A DNA stretch of 64,000 bases from Micromonospora chaiyaphumensis (GTDB lineage Bacteria; Actinomycetota; Actinomycetes; Mycobacteriales; Micromonosporaceae): assembly GCF_900091435.1 (NCBI RefSeq), contig NZ_FMCS01000010.1:62001-126000 (forward strand), written 5' to 3'. How positions within the stretch are numbered: the first letter of the stretch is position 1; every line of letters starts with the position of its first letter. The translations under genes were made by a program, and so were the position numbers. Below, one piece after another: positions 42,579 through 50,507 of this stretch. The notes beneath the pieces were generated by a model, which was not told the origin of the DNA, made no database searches, and saw nothing but the letters and a program-made list of their open reading frames with translations.

Positions 42579-43400
42579 TCAGCCGCCCCGGCGGGCGGTG
42601 ACCAGCAGGTACTCCCAGCGCATCACCCCGGCGTCGAGGTGGCGGCGGGCCAGGTCCGCGAGGTCGCCGTCCAGCGCGGCCACCCGCTCGGGGTCCTCGG
42701 CAACGGCCCGGTACACCGCGATCGTCGGCCCGTAGTGGGCCTTGAAGTAGTCGCGGAACTCCTCCGGGGTGGCGAACCGGTCCACGGTGACCACCGCGCG
42801 GCGCGGCACGAGATCGGTGACCCGGTCCCCGAGCAGGGCGCGGACGTGTTCCTCGTCGCCCCAGAGCGGGGGCGGCTGCGCGCCGGGCGGCGGCGGGGGC
42901 GCGTACGGCTTCATCGCGGCGAACATCTGCCCGATGAACCCCTCGGGCGTCCAACTGGCCAGGGCGATCGTGCCGCCCGGCCGGCAGACCCGCACCAGTT
43001 CGTCGGCGGCGGCCCGGTGCCGGGGCGCGAACATCACCCCCACACAGGACAGCACCCGGTCGAACTCCCCGTCGGCGTACGGGAGCGCCTCGGCGTCGGC
43101 CTCCTGCCACTCCAGCTCCGCGCCGCGCTCCGCGGCCAGTGCCCGCCCGATCTCCAGCAGCTCGGGGGTCAGGTCGCTGGCCACCACCCGGGCACCGGCC
43201 AGGGCCGCGGGGATGGCCGCGTTCCCGGTCCCGGCCGCGACGTCCAGCACCCGGTCGCCCGGGCCGACGCCCGCCACCCCCACCAGGGTCGTCCCCAGCT
43301 CGGGGATCACCTCCGCGGCGACCGCGGCGTAACTCCCGAGCGCCCACATCTGCCGGTGCCGGGCCTTCACGGCGCGGTCCACGTCCAGCTGTTCGATCAT
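42579..43400 (-). CDS. Class I SAM-dependent methyltransferase
   Basis: A 273-residue methyltransferase of the UbiE/COQ5-like fold. SAM motif I is RVLDVAAGTGNAAIPAALAGARVVASDLTPELL (~50-80), then EADAEALPYADGEFDRVLSCVGVMFAP and the post-motif LVRVCRPGGTIALASWTPEGFIGQMF. The N-terminus (VKARHRQMWALGSYAAVAAEVIPELG) matches a group of actinobacterial enzymes of unknown substrate. A PPPPPGAQPPP loop is inserted. It is divergent from an HxlR-type regulator with 127 bp between starts, a plausible regulator-target pair. Confidence 0.9.
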   Translation of the reverse strand: MIEQLDVDRAVKARHRQMWALGSYAAVAAEVIPELGTTLVGVAGVGPGDRVLDVAAGTGNAAIPAALAGARVVASDLTPELLEIGRALAAERGAELEWQEADAEALPYADGEFDRVLSCVGVMFAPRHRAAADELVRVCRPGGTIALASWTPEGFIGQMFAAMKPYAPPPPPGAQPPPLWGDEEHVRALLGDRVTDLVPRRAVVTVDRFATPEEFRDYFKAHYGPTIAVYRAVAEDPERVAALDGDLADLARRHLDAGVMRWEYLLVTARRGG

Positions 43401-43527
43401 GACTGCTCCTCTGCGTCGTTCCTGGTCCGGACGCTAGGCAGCGGGCGGGCGACGCCCTAGTACGAGATGTGTACCGGTCCCGACAGGTTCCTGGCCCGGC
43501 CCGCCCCGGCCGCGTAGCGTGCCGCCC

Positions 43528-44214
43528 ATGGGGGCCTCCTACCACCAGTTCTGCCCCGTCGCGAAGGCCATGGAGCTGCTCGACGAGCGGTGGACGCTGC
43601 TCGTCGTACGGGAGCTGGTGAGCGGCTCCGAGCGCTTCAACGAGCTGCGTCGCGGCCTGCCGCGGATGTCGCCCACCCTGCTGTCCCGCCGGCTGCACCA
43701 GCTGGTCCGGGCCGGCGTCGTCGAGCGGCACGTGGACGGCACCGACGTGCGCTACGTGCCGACCCGGGCCGGGCGCGAACTGCGGCCGGTGCTCGAGGCG
43801 CTGGGCGCGTGGGGGGTCCGCTGGATCGGCGAGCTGGGCGACGCCGACCTGGACCCGAAGCTGCTGCTCTGGGACATGCACCGGCACGTCGACCACAGTG
43901 CGGTCCCGGCCGGGCGGACCGTCGTCCGGTTCCGCTTCCACGACGTCACGGCCGACCTCCGGGACTGGTGGCTCGTCATCCGGACCGGCGAGACCGACGT
44001 CTGCGACGTGGACCCCGGCCACGAGGTGACCGTCACGGTGGACGCGAGCCTGCGCGCCCTGGTGCAGGTCTGGCTGGGCGACCTGGACTGGCCGGCGGCG
44101 CTGCGCGGCGGGGCGGTCACCGTGACCGGCCCGGAGGCGCTGCGCCGGGCCCTCCCCCGCTGGTTCACCCTCTCCGAGTTCGCCGCCGTGCCCCGGCCGG
44201 TGGCGCGGGCCTGA
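43528..44214 (+). CDS. HxlR-type regulator fused to an SCP2-like domain
   Basis: A 228-residue regulator. The N-terminal HxlR winged helix is intact: FCPVAKAMELLDERWTLLVVRELVSGSERFNELRRGLPRMSPTLLSRRLHQLVRAGVVER, with the conserved Cys12-like residue (C9) often used for redox sensing. Residues ~110-228 resemble a sterol-carrier-protein-2-like domain (FRFHDVTADLRDWWLVIRTGETDVCDVDPGHEVTVTVDASLRALVQVWLG), possibly a lipid or hydrophobic-ligand sensor. ATG lies 7 nt after TAGCGT. It probably controls the divergent methyltransferase. Confidence 0.9.
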   Translation: MGASYHQFCPVAKAMELLDERWTLLVVRELVSGSERFNELRRGLPRMSPTLLSRRLHQLVRAGVVERHVDGTDVRYVPTRAGRELRPVLEALGAWGVRWIGELGDADLDPKLLLWDMHRHVDHSAVPAGRTVVRFRFHDVTADLRDWWLVIRTGETDVCDVDPGHEVTVTVDASLRALVQVWLGDLDWPAALRGGAVTVTGPEALRRALPRWFTLSEFAAVPRPVARA

Positions 44215-44221
44215 GACGGCG

Positions 44222-44256
44222 CGTGCGGCCGCCCCCGGGGTGGGAACGGCCGCACG
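44222..44256. terminator. Bidirectional terminator between HxlR and ispG
   Basis: Stem CGTGCGGCCG / CGGCCGCACG (10 bp, extended by a G-U) around an inner C/G-rich loop, between the convergent stops at 44214 and 44276. Confidence 0.8.
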
Positions 44257-44275
44257 TCGTCGGTGGATCGGCGCG

Positions 44276-45460
44276 TCAGTGCACGGTGACCGTGGCGCCG
44301 CCCGGCACCAGGCCGCGCAGCTCCTCGGGGATCTCGGCGCCCATCTCGTCGGCGATGCGCAGCGCCTCCTCGATCAGCGTCTCCACGATCTGGCTCTCGG
44401 GCACGGTCTTGACGACCTGGCCCTTGACGAAGATCTGGCCCTTGCCGTTGCCGGAGGCGACGCCGAGGTCGGCCTCGCGGGCCTCGCCCGGGCCGTTCAC
44501 CACGCAGCCCATGACGGCCACGCGCAGCGGCACCGGCAGCCCCTCCAGACCGGCGGTGACCTCCTCGGCCAGCTTGTAGACGTCGACCTGAGCGCGGCCG
44601 CAGGACGGGCAGGAGACGATCTCCAGGCCCCGCTCGCGCAGGCCCAGCGACTCGAGGATCGCGGCGCCGACCTTGATCTCCTCGACCGGCGGGGCGGAGA
44701 GCGAGACGCGGATGGTGTCGCCGATCCCCTCGGCCAGCAGCGCGCCGAACGCCACGGCGGACTTGATGGTGCCCTGGAACGCCGGGCCGGCCTCGGTCAC
44801 GCCCAGGTGCAGCGGGTAGTCGCACTTCTCGGCGAGCTGCCGGTAGGCCCGGATCATCACCACCGGGTCGTTGTGCTTCACCGAGATCTTGATGTCGCGG
44901 AAGCCGTGCTCCTCGAACAGCGAGCACTCCCAGAGCGCCGACTCGACCAGCGCCTCGGCGGTGGCCTTGCCGTACTTCGCCAGGAGGCGCTTGTCCAGCG
45001 AGCCGGCGTTCACGCCGATCCGGATCGGCACGCCCGCGTCGCCGGCCGCCTTCGCGATCTCCTTGACCTTGTCGTCGAACTGCCGGATGTTGCCGGGGTT
45101 CACCCGCACCGCGGCGCAGCCGGCGTCGATCGCCGCGAAGACGTACTTCGGCTGGAAGTGGATGTCGGCGATCACCGGGATCTGCGACTTCTTCGCGATC
45201 GCGGGCAACGCCTCGACGTCGTCCTGGGAGGGCACGGCCACCCGGACGATCTGGCACCCGGACGCGGTCAGCTCGGCGATCTGCTGGAGCGTCGCGTTCA
45301 CGTCGGCGGTCAGGGTGGTGGTCATGGACTGCACCGAGACCGGCGCGCCCCCACCGACCGGCACCGAGCCGACCATGATCTGGCGGCTGGCCCGGCGCGG
45401 GGCGAGCGGCGGCGGCGGTACGGGGGGCATACCGAGACTGACAGCGGTCACTTCAGGCAC
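44276..45460 (-). CDS. ispG: 4-hydroxy-3-methylbut-2-en-1-yl diphosphate synthase
   Basis: Penultimate enzyme of the MEP isoprenoid pathway: reductive ring opening of MEcPP to HMBPP. The 394-residue protein has the TIM barrel (PVSVQSMTTTLTADVNATLQQI at the start) and the 4Fe-4S ligands C284, C287 (CPSCGR), C319 and E326 (MGCVVNGPGEARE). The GTG at 45460 follows the upstream stop with no gap, so it is translated with the site-2 protease gene. dxr, rip and ispG form one operon, carrying two steps of the same pathway around a membrane protease, as in mycobacteria. Confidence 0.98.
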   Translation of the reverse strand: MPEVTAVSLGMPPVPPPPLAPRRASRQIMVGSVPVGGGAPVSVQSMTTTLTADVNATLQQIAELTASGCQIVRVAVPSQDDVEALPAIAKKSQIPVIADIHFQPKYVFAAIDAGCAAVRVNPGNIRQFDDKVKEIAKAAGDAGVPIRIGVNAGSLDKRLLAKYGKATAEALVESALWECSLFEEHGFRDIKISVKHNDPVVMIRAYRQLAEKCDYPLHLGVTEAGPAFQGTIKSAVAFGALLAEGIGDTIRVSLSAPPVEEIKVGAAILESLGLRERGLEIVSCPSCGRAQVDVYKLAEEVTAGLEGLPVPLRVAVMGCVVNGPGEAREADLGVASGNGKGQIFVKGQVVKTVPESQIVETLIEEALRIADEMGAEIPEELRGLVPGGATVTVH

Positions 45461-46708
45461 TCACCTTGAGAAGAGCGTGATCGGGTTGACGACGTCCGCG
45501 GTGACGGTCAGCAGCGTGAACGCGCCACCGATCAGGATCACCGCGTACGTGATGGGCATGAGCTTGAGGTAGTCGACGCGGCCGGGATCGGCCCGGCCGA
45601 TCCGGGCGTAGAGCCAGGAGCGGGCCCGCTCGAACCAGGCGATGGCGATGTGGCCGCCGTCCAGCGGGAGCAGCGGCAGCAGGTTGAACACGCCGATGAA
45701 GAAGTTCAGCGAGACGAAGAGCATGAAGAACACCAGCCAGGCGTTGTTCTCCACGGCCTCGCCACCGAGCCGGCTGGCGCCGACCACGCTGATCGGGGTG
45801 TCCACGTCACGCTCGCCGCCGGTGACCGCGGTCCACAGGGCGGGGACCTTCTGCGGGATCCGCTGCATGGCGTGCAGGGTCTGCACCGCCATGTTGCCGG
45901 TGAAGTCGGCGGTCGCGCCGAACGCGGCGGCCGGACCGTACTGGACCCGGGTGGGCGTGGTCGGCTGGAGCGCGACGCCGAGGGCGGAGACCGCCGAGGT
46001 GGCGCCCTTGGGGTCGCCGAGCGGGGGGCGCTGCACGGCGGCCAGGTCGACGGTGGCGGTGGCCGGCTTGCCGTCGCGCACGTAGTCGACGGTGGCCGCG
46101 CCGGGCGGGGTGGCCCGGACGACGTCCAGCATGTCGCCCCAGGTGGAGACCGGCTTGCCGTTGACCGCGGTGATCCGGTCGCCGTCCTGGAGCTGGGCCT
46201 TCCCGGCCGGGCTGGCCGGGTCGCCGGCCTGGCAGGCGCGGGCGGCGTTCTCCACCACGACGCACGGGGCCAGGGCGATCACGGCGGGCTCGGCCTTGAA
46301 GCCGTCCTCGGTGTTCGGGAAGTTCGGGTTGGGCAGGCCGGCGGAGACCGCGATGATCCAGAGGGTCACCAGGGCCAGGGCGAAATGGGTGATGGAGCCG
46401 GCGGACATCACGATCGTCCGCTTCCACACCGGGTAGCGCCACATGGCGCGCTTCTCGTCCCCCGGTTCGACGTCGTCGTCCTGCGGGGTCATTCCGACGA
46501 TCTTGCAGAAGCCGCCGAGCGGGATGCCCTTGACGCCGTACTCGGTCTCGCCCCGCTTGAACGACCAGAGCGTCGGCCCGAAGCCGACGAAGTAGCGGGT
46601 GACCTTCATCCCGAACGCCTTGGCGGTGAGCATGTGCCCCGCCTCGTGAAGGCTCACCGAGATGAGGATCGCCAGGGCGAAGAGCACCACCCCGAGCAGG
46701 TAAACCAT
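45461..46708 (-). CDS. rip: Site-2 intramembrane metalloprotease (M50, Rip1/RseP)
   Basis: A 415-residue integral membrane zinc protease that cleaves anti-sigma factors and other membrane proteins within the bilayer. Zinc ligands are H21-E22-x2-H25 (SLHEAGH) in helix 1 and the Asp of LLPLLPLDGGH near residue 355. A PDZ domain sits between (~180-270, with SPAGKAQLQDGDRITAVNGKPVSTWGDM), and GFCKIVGM follows the first helix as in the family. ATG overlaps the dxr stop by one base (TGATG). Context dxr-rip-ispG is conserved in actinobacteria. Confidence 0.97.
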   Translation of the reverse strand: MVYLLGVVLFALAILISVSLHEAGHMLTAKAFGMKVTRYFVGFGPTLWSFKRGETEYGVKGIPLGGFCKIVGMTPQDDDVEPGDEKRAMWRYPVWKRTIVMSAGSITHFALALVTLWIIAVSAGLPNPNFPNTEDGFKAEPAVIALAPCVVVENAARACQAGDPASPAGKAQLQDGDRITAVNGKPVSTWGDMLDVVRATPPGAATVDYVRDGKPATATVDLAAVQRPPLGDPKGATSAVSALGVALQPTTPTRVQYGPAAAFGATADFTGNMAVQTLHAMQRIPQKVPALWTAVTGGERDVDTPISVVGASRLGGEAVENNAWLVFFMLFVSLNFFIGVFNLLPLLPLDGGHIAIAWFERARSWLYARIGRADPGRVDYLKLMPITYAVILIGGAFTLLTVTADVVNPITLFSR

Positions 46709-47919
46709 CAGGCTCCTTCCAGCGACCCGGCGATGATCGCCTGGGCGTGCCCCCGTGCCCACGACTCGGCGGCGAGCACGTCCTCGACGGTACCTGGTTC
46801 GTCGAAGTCCGGAGCGTCCTCCAACACCCGTTCCAGGGTGTCGACGATGCCCAGGAAGGGCAGCCGCCCGGCCACGAACGCGGCCACGCACTCCTCGTTC
46901 GCCGCGTTGTAGATCGCCGGCCGGCAGCGCCCGGCCGCACCGGCCCCCTTGGCGAGCGCGACGGCCGGGAAGGCGGCGTCGTCGAGCGGGAAGAACTCCC
47001 AGCTGTGGGCCTTCGTCCAGTCGACCGCGGCGGCGGCACCGGGCACCCGGTCCGGCCAGCCGAGGCCGAGCGCGATGGGCAGCCGCATGTCCGGCGGGCT
47101 GGCCTGGGCGAGCGTGGAGCCGTCGGTGAACTCGACCATCGAGTGGATCACCGACTGCGGGTGGACCATCACCTCGATGTCGGCGTAGGGCACGTCGAAC
47201 AGCTCGTGCGCCTCGATCACCTCCAGGGCCTTGTTGACCATGGTGGCGGAGTTGATCGTCACGACCGGCCCCATGTTCCACGTCGGGTGCGCCAGCGCCT
47301 GCTCCGGCGTGACCTCGGTCAACTCGTCACGCCGCCGGCCCCGGAACGGCCCGCCGCTGGCGGTCACCACGAGCCGGCGCACCTCGCCCCGGGTGCCGCC
47401 ACGCAGGCACTGCGCCAGCGCCGAGTGCTCCGAGTCGACCGGGACGATCTGCCCCGGCCGCGTCACCGCGGCCCTGACCAGCGGGCCGCCGGCCACCAGC
47501 GACTCCTTGTTGGCGAGCGCGAGGGTACGCCCGGCGCGCAGCGCCGCCAGCGTCGGCGCGAGCCCCAGCGACCCGACCACCCCGTTGAGCACCACGTCGC
47601 AGGGCCACCCGGCCAGCTCGGTCATGGCGTCCGGCCCGGCCACGATCTTGGGCAGCCGGAAGTCGCCGGTGGCCCAGCCGCGCCGGCTCGCCTCGGCGTA
47701 GAACGCCAGCTGGAGATCCTGGGCGGCCGACGCCCGGGCCACCCCGACCGCCTCCACGCCCAGCTCCAGGGCCTGCGCGGCGAGCAGTTCCACGTTGCCG
47801 CCGCCGGCGCCGAGGGCCACCACCCGGAACCGGTCCGGGTTGCGCCGGACGATGTCGATGGCCTGGGTGCCGACCGATCCGGTCGAGCCGAGCAGGACGA
47901 GGGCGCGGGGAGACGTCAC
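46708..47919 (-). CDS. dxr: 1-deoxy-D-xylulose-5-phosphate reductoisomerase
   Basis: Second step of the MEP pathway: DXP to MEP with NADPH. The 403-residue protein has the nucleotide motif VLLGSTGSVGTQAIDIV (~7-23), LANKESLVAGG, the substrate/metal block VPVDSEHSALAQCL, TASGGPFRG, HPTWNMGPVVTINSATMVNKALEVIEAHELF and the C-terminal helical domain. The GTG at 47919 was chosen for the family N-terminus; the open frame continues upstream but is low-complexity. First gene of the dxr-rip-ispG operon, with 43 bp to the Uma2 stop upstream. Confidence 0.98.
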   Translation of the reverse strand: MTSPRALVLLGSTGSVGTQAIDIVRRNPDRFRVVALGAGGGNVELLAAQALELGVEAVGVARASAAQDLQLAFYAEASRRGWATGDFRLPKIVAGPDAMTELAGWPCDVVLNGVVGSLGLAPTLAALRAGRTLALANKESLVAGGPLVRAAVTRPGQIVPVDSEHSALAQCLRGGTRGEVRRLVVTASGGPFRGRRRDELTEVTPEQALAHPTWNMGPVVTINSATMVNKALEVIEAHELFDVPYADIEVMVHPQSVIHSMVEFTDGSTLAQASPPDMRLPIALGLGWPDRVPGAAAAVDWTKAHSWEFFPLDDAAFPAVALAKGAGAAGRCRPAIYNAANEECVAAFVAGRLPFLGIVDTLERVLEDAPDFDEPGTVEDVLAAESWARGHAQAIIAGSLEGA

Positions 47920-47962
47920 GCGCCCATTCTTCCCCAGCCCTCCTGAACGCCCACTGGGAGCC

Positions 47963-48604
47963 TCACTCCCCCGCGCCCGACGCCTCCGCCGATGCCTCCT
48001 CGGGCGCCTCCTCGTCGAGCAGGTCGGCCGGGTCGACGCTGAACTCGAACGGCTGCCACATGACGAAGGTGGCGCCGGCCGCGGCCGCGGCGAGCGGACG
48101 GTATTCACCCTCGACCAGCTCGTAGAGTGCCAGTGCCGGCACCCGGTTGCGCAGGTCCACCCGGAGGAAGAACGGCACCTCGGCAGCCGCGTACTCCCTC
48201 GGCCGGTCGAACAGCCCGGCCGGCGCGATCTCCCCGAGCAGGACGGCCGTCGCGATGTCCACCGCCCGCCGGCCGCCTCCGGAACTTCGCAGCACGACGA
48301 GGTCGGGGATGAACAGGTCGTCCCCGGACACCACGTTGACCGACGGGTACGCCCACCAACCGGCGGCTCTCGCCGCCGTCCTGATCCGGTGCCCCAGCTC
48401 CATCTGCACGCCGCGCCGGTCGATGGAGCCGCCTGGCGTGACGACGACGCAACCCCTGAGGACCTCGATCCTCGGCCCGTTGGTCTCCGGCAGCAGCTTC
48501 AGCGCGTCGCCGGCGGTCCAGGCCTGATCCCGGATGCCCAGCAGCTCCAAGGAGGCGGCCGCCCGCCCGTGGTCAGACCAGGTCGAGAAGCCGGAGGCCC
48601 TCAT
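47963..48604 (-). CDS. Uma2-family (restriction-endonuclease-like) protein
   Basis: A 213-residue protein of the Uma2/DUF820 family, which has a PD-(D/E)XK nuclease fold. Family landmarks: KLLPETNGPRIEVLRGCVVVTPGG, ISPDLVV-like FIPDLVVLRSS, and RPREYAAAEVPFFLRVDL in place of the usual KxxxYAxxGIPxYWxVD. The Lys of that motif is Arg here. The C-terminus is acidic and Ala-rich. Function is unproven in the family. The ATG at 48604, with AAGGA about 10 nt upstream, overlaps the decayed VapC frame by 32 bp. Confidence 0.8.
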   Translation of the reverse strand: MRASGFSTWSDHGRAAASLELLGIRDQAWTAGDALKLLPETNGPRIEVLRGCVVVTPGGSIDRRGVQMELGHRIRTAARAAGWWAYPSVNVVSGDDLFIPDLVVLRSSGGGRRAVDIATAVLLGEIAPAGLFDRPREYAAAEVPFFLRVDLRNRVPALALYELVEGEYRPLAAAAAGATFVMWQPFEFSVDPADLLDEEAPEEASAEASGAGE

Positions 48605-48966
48605 GGTGCGCGTAGTCCTTGCCGTTGAAGGTGGCCAGCGGCAGCTGGTGCACCAGGCAGCAGGCCGCGATCCAGGAATCGTTGACCGGCCTCGGTCGTC
48701 CCCGCAGCTGCGGTGGCCTGGAGCTGGCCCCAGGCGATCGCGACAGATTCGTCGAAGGGCAACAGAACGACGTGCCGCCGCCACTGGGCGAGGTCCGCCA
48801 GCTTCCGCGGCCCCCAGCTGCGCACCACGGTCCACTTGGTCAGTTCGCCGAGGGTCACGAAGGTGATGCAGAGGGTCCGACCGGTGAGCCGGGCTCGCAG
48901 CCGCTCATCGACCCGCCCGCGCAGGATCGCCGAGGCGACGTCGGTGTCCAGGACGACCAGGCTCAC
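48573..48966 (-). pseudogene. VapC-like PIN toxin, frameshifted
   Basis: The PIN domain begins normally: SLVVLDTDVASAILRGRVDERLRARL with the first Asp, TLGELTKW with the Glu, and WGQLQATAA. At about 48710, in a GCGGGGACG run, the frame changes. The proper C-terminus is found in the next frame: RPVNDSWIAACCLVHQLPLATFN and GKDYAHHEGLRLLDLV, ending at 48573. The catalytic Asp in NDSW is thereby cut off. Read through, the uninterrupted frame ends out of register at 48601. GTG start overlaps the antitoxin stop by 4 nt. Either a real inactivation or a sequencing error in the G-run. Confidence 0.75.
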
Positions 48967-49160
48967 GCAGCACCCTCGTGCCGGGAGGTGTGCAGGTCGG
49001 CGAGGAAGCGATCCAGTTCCTCGTCCGTCTCGAACAACTCCGGCCGGGCCAGATCGTCCAGGCTGGTGACCGGCTGAACACCCTGGCGCCGGGCGAGCTC
49101 ATCCGCCGGCACGTGGGCCGCGCCAGGCTCGTCCGGGTCCCGCTGCGCGTCGGTCGACAT
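48963..49160 (-). CDS. VapB-like antitoxin
   Basis: A 65-residue acidic protein upstream of, and 4-nt coupled to (GTGA), the PIN-toxin frame. It has PVTSLDDLARPELFETDEELDRFLADLHTSRHEG, a segment found in antitoxins of this kind that wraps the toxin. The DNA-binding N-terminus is short and no clear AbrB or RHH motif is visible. ATG at 49160 has GAAGGTGA 7 nt upstream; an in-frame ATG at 49202 is a weaker option. The toxin partner being frameshifted, it may now be an orphan. Confidence 0.65.
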   Translation of the reverse strand: MSTDAQRDPDEPGAAHVPADELARRQGVQPVTSLDDLARPELFETDEELDRFLADLHTSRHEGAA

Positions 49161-49279
49161 GACGGGGCTCACCTTCTCCACCCTCACGGAAGCCTCCATT
49201 CTCCCACCCGACGGCCGCCACCGGCCGGCTCGCACTGAAAGCTCGCACATCGGAAGGGCCACGCCTCGCACATTGGGTG

Positions 49280-49357
49280 CGCCACGAACGGCGTCGGTGG
49301 TCGCGGCGGGAGATCTTGGAGACTTTCCGTTCGTGGCGAACGGCAGGTCGCCAAGAT
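49280..49357. repeat. Nested inverted repeats upstream of vapB
   Basis: A compact set of dyads: CGCCACGAACGG (49280-49291) pairs with CCGTTCGTGGCG (49327-49338), 12 bp. CCGTTCG-TGG-CGAACGG (49327-49343) is an alternative 7-bp hairpin using the same strand. ATCTTGG (49313-49319) pairs with CCAAGAT (49351-49357). The mutually exclusive pairings look like an extragenic repeat element or a switchable leader of the vapB transcript. I suspect a dispersed Micromonospora repeat; only one copy is present here. Confidence 0.6.
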
Positions 49358-49367
49358 TCGGCACGCC

Positions 49368-49880
49368 CTACCGGGCGGGGGCGAGGCGGCGGGCGGCCTC
49401 CTCCGCCGGCCGGCCGAGCAGGCCCCGGGCGTGCAGGAAGGCGAGCAGCTCGTCGCGTTGCTCCGCGTCCAGCCCGTCGACCCGGGCGGGGAGCACCTGG
49501 TACCGGCCGATCCGGAAGATCAGGTGGTGCGGAACGGCCTCGACCCGTTCCACGGCGGGCCAGCGGACCAGGCAGTCCACCAGTTCGCCGTCGTAGCGCA
49601 CCCCCTCCTCGCCGACGGACCAGACGATGGGACGGCCGTAGAGCTTCCAGTTGATGCTGACCGTCCGGTGGCCGGCCCACCAGGCGACCAGCGCGAGCGC
49701 GACGGTGCCGGCACTCGCGATCACCACCCCGGCGGTGTCACCCCCGGCCCAGGCCAGGAGGGCCAGCAGCGCCGTCACGCCGGCGCAGAGCCAGTACACG
49801 CGGAGGGTCCGGCGGAAGGCCCGGCGCAGCGCGACGCCGAACAGCTTCCGGTCCGGCTGCGCCGTGAAGGTGATCAACAC
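49368..49880 (-). CDS. YcxB-like membrane protein
   Basis: A 170-residue protein with two hydrophobic helices (LCAGVTALLALLAWAGG and AGVVIASAGTVALALVAWWAG) in the first half. A soluble C-terminal half follows with the YcxB pattern VSINWKLYGRPIVWSVGEEGVRYDGELVDCLVRWPAVERVEAVPHHLIFRIGRYQVLPAR. Function unknown; the C-terminal part resembles a small PH-like fold. GTG start. A GNAT gene follows 34 bp upstream on the same strand. Confidence 0.8.
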   Translation of the reverse strand: MLITFTAQPDRKLFGVALRRAFRRTLRVYWLCAGVTALLALLAWAGGDTAGVVIASAGTVALALVAWWAGHRTVSINWKLYGRPIVWSVGEEGVRYDGELVDCLVRWPAVERVEAVPHHLIFRIGRYQVLPARVDGLDAEQRDELLAFLHARGLLGRPAEEAARRLAPAR

Positions 49881-49914
49881 GAGCGGAGACGATACGGCCG
49901 GCGCCGCCGGACGG

Positions 49915-50457
49915 CTACGCCGGGCGGGCCAGGACGAAGGTTTCCAGTTCGGCGCCGCCGTACCAGTCGGTGCGGGTGCCCAGGTGGGTCATGCCGAGGC
50001 GGCGGGCCACCGCCATCGACGGCTCGTTGCCGGCCATCACCACCGCGTAGACCTGCCGGGTGCCGGTGGCGAACTCGCGTTCCAGCACGGCCCGGGCCGC
50101 CTCGGTGGCGTAGCCGTGTCCCTGGGCGTCGGGGTGCAGGTGCCAGCCGACCTCGATGTCGTCGGTGGGCGTGACCCCGTCGCGCCCGGGCAGCGGCTTG
50201 AGCAGGACGCTGCCGACGGCCGGGCCGGCCCCGCGCGGCTCGATGGCCCAGAGGCCCCAGCGGCCGGCGTACGGGGCGTAGCGCTCGCGCCAGGCGTGCA
50301 CCCGCTCGCGCGCCTCGGCCGGGTCGGTCATCCGCCCGGCGCCGCCGCCCAGCCAGCGCATCACCTCGTCCCGGGAGTAGATGTCGTAGATCCGGGCCAG
50401 GTCGTCGGGCGACTCCGTCCAGTCCCGGACCACCAGCCGCTCGGTCGAGGTGATCAC
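49915..50457 (-). CDS. RimJ/RimL-type GNAT acetyltransferase
   Basis: A 180-residue N-acetyltransferase. It opens with TERLVVRDWTESPDDLARIYDIYSRDEVMRWLGGG, typical of the RimJ/L group. The acetyl-CoA site is DIEVGWHLHPDAQGHGYATEAARAVLEREF, and the C-terminal VYAVVMAGNEPSMAVARRLGMTHLG is conserved. Substrate may be a protein N-terminus or a small amine. GTG start with TACGAT 7 nt upstream, so leaderless. Divergent from the BrkB gene, 50 bp apart. Confidence 0.92.
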   Translation of the reverse strand: MITSTERLVVRDWTESPDDLARIYDIYSRDEVMRWLGGGAGRMTDPAEARERVHAWRERYAPYAGRWGLWAIEPRGAGPAVGSVLLKPLPGRDGVTPTDDIEVGWHLHPDAQGHGYATEAARAVLEREFATGTRQVYAVVMAGNEPSMAVARRLGMTHLGTRTDWYGGAELETFVLARPA

Positions 50458-50507
50458 ATGCCGGATCGTAATGCGTGCCGGGCCGCCCCACGGGGAACGA
50501 GGTGGCG

